DNA of 64,000 nucleotides, from contig CM041292.1 in the NCBI GenBank assembly GCA_023052935.1, forward strand, positions 81,912,169-81,976,168. Reading direction: 5' to 3'. The translations under genes were made by a program, and so were the position numbers. The notes under the pieces are model-generated. The model did no database searches. It worked only from the letters and a program-made list of their open reading frames with translations, and was not told the DNA's origin. Position 1 is the stretch's first letter, and the number at the start of each line of letters is the position of its first letter. Of this stretch, positions 56,005 through 64,000 are shown piece by piece. Source of the stretch: Piezodorus guildinii. Its lineage: Eukaryota; Arthropoda; Insecta; Hemiptera; Pentatomidae.

Positions 56005-56035
<31 letters not shown>
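56002..56035 (+). terminator. Polyadenylation signal and poly(A) tail
   Basis: AATAAA at 56002-56007 runs straight into 31 A (56005-56035). The signal overlaps the tail. Confidence 0.85.
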
Positions 56036-56037
<2 letters not shown>

Positions 56038-56045
56038 ATTGTAAG
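56035..56045 (+). repeat. Target-site duplication, 3' copy
   Basis: ATTATTGTAAG, identical to 51241-51251. Confidence 0.9.
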
Positions 56046-56199
56046 GAATAAGAACAGTAATTAACTGAAAACTATAGTTCCCTCAAATCAGCTGTTACGT
56101 GTAGCTAAGTTTTCTGCTTAAACATTAATGATCCTCACACAAAACTGAAACAAAAAGAAACTGCTCGAAGATACAGATTAAAACTTACTAAACAAATGT

Positions 56200-56480
56200 T
56201 CAAAACTTCCATTCTATTACCAAAAACCCATTTATGTCATCATTGACAGACATATGAAATCGTGCTTTGGGGCTCTACCTAACCAACTAATTCCTCCTGC
56301 ATCCAACCTTTACTATCCAAAATCCTTCGTACATGAGAGGAAAGTGAAAAACAGGTGGTTTAGGGCCCTGCTCCTTGAGAAAATTGGTCATCAATGGGTA
56401 GTTTTTTCATTAGACATCTAGACGACTTGTATTCTTCTACGCATTAACTTATTGTATTTGTTTAGTACGGTTGTTGATCA
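56200..56480 (+). pseudogene. Jockey ORF2 C-terminal remnant
   Basis: GAAATCGTGCTTTGGGGCTC, then CCTGCATCCAACCTTTACTA and TCCAAAATCCTTCGTACATG correspond to the ELWGS and IQSLQSKILR blocks. A deletion then joins to AAAAACAGGTGGTTTAGGGC (the RRW end). An AT-rich tail follows. Closest to 11540-12060. Confidence 0.65.
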
Positions 56481-57426
56481 TTATAAATAAATAATAACTT
56501 AAAAAAATATATTTTAGGAAGCGATAAATAAATTTTTAAAAACGAAAAATGTATACTTCTCAAGTACAAATTCTTTATTATAATCAGGTCTTTTTTCATT
56601 TCTCTATTCCATGTTATTTTGGGATAGTCTCATACTTTCTTCCATTCTTCTATTTTCACAAAATGATATGTGATATACTTTGGTATATTGATCTGGTTTC
56701 ATTTTTTACAAATTATCCTTAAATAAATGAATATATCATCGTATCTTTTGATATTCGGGACAACCTGATGCGACATTCGATAAAAAAACGTCTCGACCTA
56801 AAAAGCGTTACCCCGAGGTGAATGCATCGCTGTTCATCAACTCACCACTAAGAAACTTAATTTTTATAAACACGTCTCTTCGTGAGACTTCCGTTAGTCT
56901 GACGGTTTCACTGCCTTTTGAGGATGTCTATTGAAATCCTGGGACAATAGAGTAACAGTGTCATAGATGAAAAAAAAAATTAAAATATCAACTTTCTTTA
57001 AGTAAATACAGAATAGGTGTATTCATGAGCGTTGATTAGTTGGTCATGATATTGAAACTATAATATGTATGGTATAACAATGATGCACAACAGTAATATC
57101 TTTCTTTTTTTTTTTTTTTTTTTTTGCAAGCAGTAAACATGTAGTTACTCGAGTTTATCAAACTTGGTTATCCATGAAATCTAACATATCAACTCCTATA
57201 ACATCCATCATAAATGATTACGTCTATGCTATCCATTGGATTTCTGAAGAGACAATGCATCATCAACTTCTTTGTCATTGTTATAACAACAGAGTGACAG
57301 AATGTCGAAAGTAGAGAAAGTCATGTCGCCATATTTAGAGTATACATTTATTACGGCAGTAAATAAAATATGTAATACAACACTTATTCTCTCCTCCTAA
57401 AACAATTACAATATTTATTTTATTTT
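56481..57426. other. Intergenic, nothing recognised
   Basis: A T-run at 57104-57125 is the only feature seen. Confidence 0.4.
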
Positions 57427-58209
57427 ACTTTCATTTACCTATATATGAAATATATAGTAAGGGAAAGTATTGCGATTCAATTTCAGTTTTCATTGGAAAT
57501 ACACGTTTTAGGGTCCCGAAATACAAAGAACCAAGTCCCGCAAAAAGGACTGTGTCCGTGTGAGTGTATTATAAACTGAAATTTCATATTTGCGACCACT
57601 ATACGCCTGAGATGTTACCGCATTTTTTTCCTTCATAATCGGCTAACCGGAAGATCTACTTTATACCATGCATTTTGCACATTTTTACGATTTTCTCAAA
57701 AACGGCTTTAACGATTTCGAATAAATACCTGTATCAATGAAACATATAATGGGCTTTAAATCGATGTAGGTTTCATTCTGATTAATATAGAGCTTAAATG
57801 CCGACATTTAAAAAAAAAATTCCTCTAAAGTACCTTTAATTTTGTACATTCTATATCCATATCATCTTGTTACCATTGATAAAAAACATTTAAATATATA
57901 AGTTTAGTGAAAGGAGAGGAGCAAAAATATTATATAATAACAGTAATATAGATGTATAATATACCGTTGGAAAGCTAAAGATTTTAGTATAAATATTATC
58001 TTATACTCAAAATTGCAAAAGTTAATGAAGAGTGATAAAAAGCTGATGAAACTAACCAATTGTAGATAGAGATGTAATAGATGATTTTGTTGTTTGAACA
58101 CGAGTTTCTATTGAAACTAAATGTAATTAATTCTTTAACAATTTATTTTCTTCTCTAAATGTTTATAAAAATTCTTAAATGGATTATAACATCGGAGGTA
58201 AGTGAAAGT
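57427..58209 (+). mobile_element. Repeat family E, copy with both ends
   Basis: Starts ACTTTCATTTACCT (57427-57440) and ends AGGTAAGTGAAAGT (58196-58209), an inverted pair with one mismatch. The 5' end carries a further palindrome, TATATGAAATATATA. Internal blocks match 39885-40760 over about 600 bp. 783 bp, non-coding. No target duplication was identified, and similarity may continue beyond the right end (GCGCGCCCCAGAT against 32175-32187), so the boundary is provisional. Confidence 0.6.
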
Positions 58210-59011
58210 GGTGTGTTGCGCGCCCCAGATTTTTTTACAATATCATTATTATTAAAATAAAGACATATTACTATGCAACTAAAATTATGCTTTATGCCCT
58301 ATGCAATTTTTTAACTATTCAAAGCTGATGGTATCTTTTATGTAATTTACCGGAAAAAAACAACCGTAAACGGCTTTTTCGATTATAGCTCTTTTTACAT
58401 CATAGAATCGATCACTCCCATCTCAGAAAAAAGTTTCATGACTTATAATCATTTTGGGCGCCATTTATGATTGATTCAGGGAAAGTGGTTGATGGTTTAC
58501 CTTCGCGGTAGATAGCACTGTTGCAGAACAGTAGGAAGTGGCCGACAACACTATTATCATCATAGTCTAATATTGTTTCTAATAACAACTATTGTATTAG
58601 TAGAAATAAATAAATATAATTTCTTCAAATTCTTAAGAGTTATTAACCTGTTCATGATAAATTGCAAAAGATAAATGTTATGAATGAAGTTGATTCATAG
58701 ATCTAAAATTAAAAAATCTAAAAATAAACTTACCGTAAACTACTCTTAGATACCAATCAACTACCATATCTAGCAAGTGGTTTTATCTTCCAGTCTGCTA
58801 TAAGGATCATAATGATGTATATTAACATTATCAAGTATAAACTTACATTTAAGACTTAATTGTTTAGTGGGTGCTCCACTTCTCGAATACTTCTCAAATC
58901 ACATTCTTATTATTATTATACTATCCCAAATGCGGAAAAAAACGTAATTTTATTTTCTTTTTCTTTTTTAATCTCCGGAAGAGATTACAGAATTTCTAAG
59001 GTTGAAAGTGT
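58210..59011. other. AT-rich intergenic, nothing recognised
   Basis: No supported feature was seen. The frame 58860-59051 overlaps the inverted-repeat element and is a shadow. Confidence 0.4.
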
Positions 59012-59665
59012 TTGGCTAGTTTTATATTTTTTCCAAAAAACATTTTATTAAAATGAAAAATATTAATCAACATTTCGTGGTATTTCGCCCTTCTTCAGTA
59101 TCCTATAAACAATATCAACAAATCACTAAATATTCGTTAAAAACCATAAAACTAGTCCGATACAAAAATTAAAAGATATTAGAAATGGGTCATATTATTT
59201 TAAATTGGTCTAGCCCTAATCCAGTTGATTACTAAGATTTAGAGCAGTGCCTTGGCTAATGTTGTTTTTACCTTTTAGACGTTTTAATCAGTTTTTTATT
59301 CAAATGACGGGGTCGATGAATAATGGACGGGTTCATTCAAAATTCTTCTAAAACCAGGTATTAGTTTTAGAATTTTTACATAATTATTAACTATGTAGCA
59401 TTGTTGATTTGTGAGATACATTTCTAATAATCTTTTATTAATGTTTGTAATCTTTTTAAATTCTTTTTTTTAAATAAACAACAATTTTTTATTCATTTTC
59501 AATTTAGTAGTTTTTTCATTTTATTACAGTAGTTCATTAGTAGTTTTTAATGAATATTTAGTGATGTTTTTTTTTTTTATAGGATGGGTGAACTATTACG
59601 AAACGTTGACTAATATTTTTCATTTTAATAAAATGCTTTTTGGAAAAAATATTAAACCAGCCCAA
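59012..59665. mobile_element. 654-bp element with about 90-bp TIRs and hammerhead-like ends
   Basis: The left arm (59012-59106) and the reverse complement of the right arm (59575-59665) agree over most of their length: TTTTTTCCAAAAAnCATTTT, ATTAAAATGAAAAATATTA, then TCAACrTTTCGT, and ATCCTATA at the inner edge. Left arm minus strand: CTGAAGA (59098 to 59092), GGGCGAAATACCA, CGAAATGTTGA. Right arm plus strand: CGAAACGTTGA but the CTGAAGA box is deleted. Both motifs point outward. The interior has no recognised frame. Confidence 0.7.
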
Positions 59666-59789
59666 TGGTTTTTACCTATGTTTTCTGTTAATTTGCCACT
59701 GATAAAATCCCGTATATAAACCTCCACATACATTTTATTGCATACTTAGCCTGAAGCAGATATACCTCTTCTAATTCTAAACTCTTAAT

Positions 59790-59990
59790 TACTGTTCATA
59801 ACCTGTTATCGCTATGAATTTTCGAACGATTAAAAAGAAGACGGCTGCGGATCTTCTAAATTAAATAAGTCACTTAGGTGCTACCATTGGGCCATATTAT
59901 ATCTTCTAAAGCTTCTTTCTCATTTAATTGTTTTATTACTATAATTTAAATTTCGATAAACAAAGAGAAACATACTTTTAATTATTATAA
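59790..59990 (+). pseudogene. Jockey ORF2 extreme C-terminal trace
   Basis: ACGATTAAAAAGAAGACGGC and TGCGGATCTTCTAAA match the RLKRRW end seen at 24868-24910. Only the last codons and an AT-rich 3' UTR are recognisable. Confidence 0.45.
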
Positions 59991-60033
59991 CTATCACATC
60001 TACTCGTAACAGGTGTAATAGGGATCATTCGAA

Positions 60034-60624
60034 GGGCATGTGTGTGCATTTATACTTTAATTATAATATCATTTTATATATATAGATATTGATTTTGGAA
60101 GTCTTTTGTCATTGTGATATCGTTTTATTATATGATGGTATGATTTTTAATGTGTTGTTTTATGATGTATATATAATATTTTTTTTAATTTTTGGTGTAT
60201 ATGTAAGATAAGATAAGATAAGATAAGCCTTTATTTACAATTTTTGTTGGTACATAAAGTTTATATATATTTATTTTAATTTTAAAAACACTTTTAATAA
60301 TTGATGTAAGTAAAAAGAAAACAATGTGACCAAATATTGTATACAACCTTTTAAATAAAATTTACTAACATCTTTTTTTATTAAAATTGCAAAAAAAATA
60401 AAAATTTTTATCTTTAGATAAAAAAAAATAAAATGGTTTTCTACTAATGTGTAGGCCTCTCCTGAAGGAGGAATAGTCTTGATCGGTGACGTGCCGTACC
60501 TTCTGGGTTATGAGTTCGCCGCTGGTTTTTCAATATCTTGGCATTTTAATTCCCAATATTTTCGGAATCAGCAGTCTTCTGTTTTCCTATGCCAAGATAT
60601 TCTTTCTTGTTTCTTAATGTCGTC
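60034..60624 (+). repeat. Tandem duplication unit 1 (591 bp)
   Basis: Begins GGGCATG, TGTGCATTTATACTTTAATT. Contains (TAAGA)n at 60205-60228 followed by CCTTTATTTACAATTTTTGT, which on the minus strand is a LINE-like 3' tail (AATAAAGG then CTTAT repeats). A GC-richer 190-bp block holds a 65-codon frame (60479-60676). Confidence 0.9.
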
Positions 60625-61214
60625 GGGCATGCGTGTGCATTTATACTTTAATTATAATATCATTTTATATATATAGATATTGATTTTGGAAGTCTTTTGT
60701 CATTGTGATATCGTTTTATTATATGATGGTATGATTTTTAATGTGTTGTTTTATGATGTATATATAATATTTTTTTTAATTTTTGGTGTATATGTAAGAT
60801 AAGATAAGATAAGATAAGCCTTTATTTACAATTTTTGTTGGTACATAAAGTTTATATATATTTATTTTTATTTTAAAAACACTTTTAATAATTGATGTAA
60901 GTAAAAAGAAAACAATGTGACCAAATATTGTATACAACCTTTTAAATAAAATTTACTAACATCTTTTTTTATTAAAATTGCAAAAAAAATAAAAATTTTT
61001 ATCTTTAGATAAAAAAAATAAAATGGTTTTCTACTAATGTGTAGGCCTCTCCTGAAGGAGGAATAGTCTTGATCGGTGACGTGCCGTACCTTCTGGGTTA
61101 TGAGTTCGCCGCTGGTTTTTCAATATCTTGGCATTTTAATTCCCAATATTTTCGGAATCAGCAGTCTTCTGTTTTCCTATGCCAAGATATTCTTTCTTGT
61201 TTCTTAATGTCGTC
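60625..61214 (+). repeat. Tandem duplication unit 2 (590 bp)
   Basis: Nearly identical to unit 1; the differences are single bases and one A-run length. The frame 61069-61275 repeats the one in unit 1. There is no evidence that it codes for anything. Confidence 0.9.
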
Positions 61215-61387
61215 GGGCATGCGTGTGCATTTATACTTTAATTATAATATAATTTTATATATATATAGATATTGATTTTGGAAGTCTTTTGTCATTGTGA
61301 TATCGTTTTATTATATGATGGTACGATTTTTAATGTGTTGTTTTATGATGTATATATAATTTTTTTTTAATTTTTGGTGTATATGTA
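61215..61387 (+). repeat. Tandem duplication unit 3, partial
   Basis: Matches the first 170 bp of the unit up to TTGGTGTATATGTA, then diverges exactly where units 1 and 2 enter the (TAAGA)n LINE tail. Confidence 0.85.
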
Positions 61388-61679
61388 TATATCTATGTAT
61401 CTGAAAAAAAAAAATGGGAAACGGCAAAAAGGGGAAAAACAAAATAAAGAAAAAAAGTTTTTAAAAAATAGTAAAAAAGGAGAAAAAAAATATATTATTG
61501 TATTTATAATTAAGGGCTTTAAAATTATAAATTATAATGTTGAGAATATTGCTATAGGAAAAAATTGGTATACTGTGTTATAGCGACCCAATTAAATTGG
61601 GCAGCATCATTTTGTTTTGTTTATAAATAATGTGTATCTCTCATAAATGTTACTGTGTTGTTCAATATACCACTTTTAT
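61388..61679. other. AT-rich intergenic, nothing recognised
   Basis: A-rich, lysine-coding chance frame at 61374-61583. Confidence 0.4.
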
Positions 61680-61740
61680 GATGAATGAATGAATAAAAAA
61701 AGAACTTTATTCTGGAACTAAGTTTCTTTAGAATAATACA
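61680..61740 (-). mobile_element. LINE 3' tail with hairpin and (ATTC)n
   Basis: On the minus strand: GAAACTTAGTTCC hairpin, AGAATAAAG, then (ATTC)n. The counterpart of 32005-32076 and of the 3' end at 19566. Confidence 0.5.
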
Positions 61741-62839
61741 CATGTGCAAAAAGAATAATGACTACAACTGACCAAAAAAAAAACACATACATAAAAAACT
61801 ATTAATATTAATATGAATAAAATTGGAGGCTGATTTCTACTTCACCGCTGTTTTATTAAACTTGTTTTTTTATTATTAAATCTACACCTTAAATAATATT
61901 AATTTACATATGTGTACAATTATTTACAATTTACAATTATTTTAGATTTTGAAGGTAATTGAATATCTAATTACGATTAATCAGTGGTACGTAGCTCCTA
62001 CTTTAAGTTTCGTCAATCAATCAAAGCGGTGCTCCTGCAGGCTCCAGTTAGTTTCACAGTCCACAGAAAGTTAATAAATATTTCTGCAGAGCGGTAAATA
62101 GCCGTTGACCTATTTCACTTCATTCAAGTTAGATCCACTGTTTAACTTATCGCAGGCTTTTCGGAGACTACAACTTGCAGACATTGGCAGACCTACTCGA
62201 TCATCGGGCTGACAGCTCATTCGTCTTCTTCAGGAATGCGCACCTGTTTAGACCGCCTTGTTGGAAGATGTGCTATTGTTTCGATTACAGTTTAAAAGCT
62301 TTTTCTACGGTTTGTTAACCGTATGATTGATGATGGGTGAAACATAGACACTAACGCGCTCACCTAGTGATGATCCGATGATGCTCATACACGTTGACGT
62401 ATCGACGTATTAATGGGGACGAGTGGAAGCGGAACTGAATGCGGAACATGCTCTGCTACCGGCCGCCTTATTAGTAACCTGCCACTATAGGAATCCGGAT
62501 CCATTCCTTTCTTTGATCGTTGGGGGTTTCGTCTGCTAAGGTATTCTCGCGAACGTAAATATGGTATGATAACGTAGGTCGTTACATTACGTAACAACAA
62601 CTAGAACATAGACCAAATCGCATCATATATTGTGATTCATAAGCACTTGAAAAGTTGAATTTATCATATAATAAAAATGAAAAACGAGATAAATTAAAAG
62701 TAAAATCTGCTGCTGGCATCAAGCCTATTTCATTTACCTCTCTTCTTCATGATTGAATATATTTTGCCATGGAAGTATTTTTTTTAATTAACTTTGTATT
62801 CACTTCTATAATCTCTGCTGCACAAACGCTCCTCTTTAA
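61741..62839. other. Unassigned; GC-richer block 62140-62600
   Basis: The 62140-62600 block has an even base composition and a 71-codon minus frame (62385-62600; MDPDSYSGRLLIRRP). It also holds a 14-bp palindrome-like CGGTTTGTTAACCG at 62308-62321. No family recognised. It may be a single-copy host sequence or a mobile-element fragment. Confidence 0.3.
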
Positions 62840-63140
62840 AAATCAGACATAGCCTAAACACTTATACCTACTTACTAAAATCCATATGGACATACGCTGT
62901 ACAACTTTATGGAATTGCTAAACAGACAAACACAAATCAGGCTCTCCAGTCAAAAACTTTAAGGCTCATCACTCGTTCACCGTGGTACGTCATTAAAAAA
63001 ATTACATACATACCAATCATATCCGGACTTTATATGAAAAAAATTCATTATATTATATGACAAACTTCACAGACATATTAACAAACTCATTAAAATTATA
63101 ACCACGACGCAAATGCCAGAAAATATCCAATGAAAGCTTA
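62840..63140 (+). pseudogene. Jockey-type ORF2 C-terminal remnant
   Basis: The plus strand reads LLKSIWTYAVQLYGIAKQTN, then ALQSKTLRLITRSPWYV and KKITYIPIISGL. This matches the block L.KPIWTYG.QLWG....Q..QSK.LR.I...PWYV of Jockey ORF2. Stops and frame changes follow. It differs from the other Jockey copies here (PWYV rather than PYYV), so a third subfamily is likely. Confidence 0.65.
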
Positions 63141-64000
63141 AAGGAATCTCCTGAAGTAAACTCTTTTGAAAATTCAATTTATGAGTAAATACCAAAGGAT
63201 ATCTATCTCCATCATACTATTTATACCAATTGTCATCAAATCCGCTTATTGTCATCTCATTGCGAACATAGGTTCCAAATTAATATTCGTATATACAGTA
63301 TTTGAAAACAAAAAATTAATTAGCAACTAACTAAAATATACTTACGGCCGATTTGTCTCCCTCCTTCTAACGATTTTCAACCCACTTCTCCCTCCCTACC
63401 TTCGACGAATTTAATTATTTCTTCTAATATCCTTAGCTTTCGGATGATAAATTGTTTACCTTTGATACCAGTCTTATTTCCTAATAAAAAACGAATTTCT
63501 TCCAACTAAAGTGTCTCTTGCCGAGTGTATGTCATTATCAGTAGAACATGAAAATAATCGGAAAAAAAGTATAAATAATATTTTTTAAATAAATGAATTA
63601 CCAACAATAATATAAGACACGATTGTGGCTTTGCAAAAAAAAAACAGTTTAGAAAAAAACAAACCTTGTATAAAATAAAATATTTCATTTTTAACGATAG
63701 TATCTAGAAAATGTGTTGATGATGAATGAAATACAAAACAAAATAGATAATCCTGTTTAAACTACCCCTAAAATTAGAGTTATCTATGAATTATTGTACA
63801 TCGTTTTATTTGAACACTCAAGTCTACCCGGATATAATAGAGGATGTTCCTTCTAGATTCACCATTATTATCAGTGGGAAATAATGGTATAGCACGTAAT
63901 TTTCTCCGCAAGGTTGATTATTACAGTGGTTTCATATCCCCCTGTTTCTATCCAATAAATTAGGCAATTTATTCATTTGTTGTCGTTGTGTTATATCAAT
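63141..64000. other. Intergenic, nothing recognised
   Basis: Chance minus-strand frame 63506-63688 only. Confidence 0.45.

Larger units (their letters stand above)
51252..56035 (+). mobile_element. Full-length Jockey-clade non-LTR retrotransposon
   Basis: Order: 5' UTR, ORF1 (gag-like), ORF2 (endonuclease and reverse transcriptase), 3' UTR, AATAAA, poly(A). Perfect target-site duplications flank it, and the 5' end is complete, which is uncommon because most LINE insertions are 5'-truncated. Absence of an RNase H domain after the RT, and a three-knuckle ORF1, fit the Jockey clade. Identical duplications and few lesions indicate a recent insertion. ORF2 has three frameshifts, so this copy cannot move by itself; ORF1 could still be made. 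The GC content is well above the flanking DNA. Confidence 0.93.

Noticed and set aside
60479..61275. Two identical 65-68 codon frames
   Set aside because: Repetition comes from the tandem DNA duplication, not from selection on a protein. No start context or family was seen.

Overview
The window is AT-rich, gene-poor eukaryotic DNA. It most likely comes from an arthropod and probably an insect: it holds a Jockey-clade retrotransposon with a gag-like ORF1, several tRNA-derived SINE families, Helitron and hAT remnants, and long (TA)n and (GA)n microsatellites. I found no intact host protein gene, rRNA or tRNA gene. I saw no operons, CRISPR arrays or bacterial signals. The species cannot be named from the sequence.

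The best-preserved object is a full-length Jockey-type non-LTR retrotransposon at 51252-56035. It is bounded by an 11-bp target-site duplication (ATTATTGTAAG at 51241-51251 and 56035-56045). It has a 5' UTR that opens with a perfect NRF1/EWG-type palindrome, an intact ORF1 with three CCHC zinc knuckles, an ORF2 that starts on the base after the ORF1 stop, and a 3' UTR with a GC-rich hairpin, AATAAA and a poly(A) tail. ORF2 (endonuclease plus reverse transcriptase, no RNase H) keeps its catalytic motifs but carries three single-base frameshifts. It is therefore a young copy that cannot make a full ORF2 protein.

The rest of the window is layers of older mobile DNA. There are decayed Jockey ORF2 3' ends at about 11.5, 20.4-21.0, 24.5, 47.4-48.2, 56.2, 59.8 and 62.8 kb. 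Other LINE remnants lie at about 10.1, 13.9, 19.6-20.1, 42.2-42.7, 44.7 and 46.0 kb. Three tRNA-derived SINE families (called A, B and C here) occur in several copies each. A nested complex at 41.65-43.99 kb combines a Helitron remnant, a LINE fragment, an hAT-like element and a SINE. There are MITE-like elements at 8.1 and 49.4 kb, two longer repeat families (D and E), a tandem 590-bp duplication at 60.0-61.4 kb, and an AT-rich array with a period of about 305 bp flanked by duplicated composite microsatellites at 37.5-39.6 kb.

The least ordinary signal is a recurring RNA-like motif: CTGAwGA, one base, a variable hairpin, then GAAAyGT. It appears about nine times. In several cases it lies at the ends of inverted-repeat elements and points outward (46583-46853, 29381-29804, 59012-59665). 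The hairpin arms differ between copies but stay complementary. It resembles a hammerhead-ribozyme core with a minimal stem III, as known from Penelope-like elements and retrozymes, but has one extra base before stem II in every copy. Whether it cleaves is unknown.
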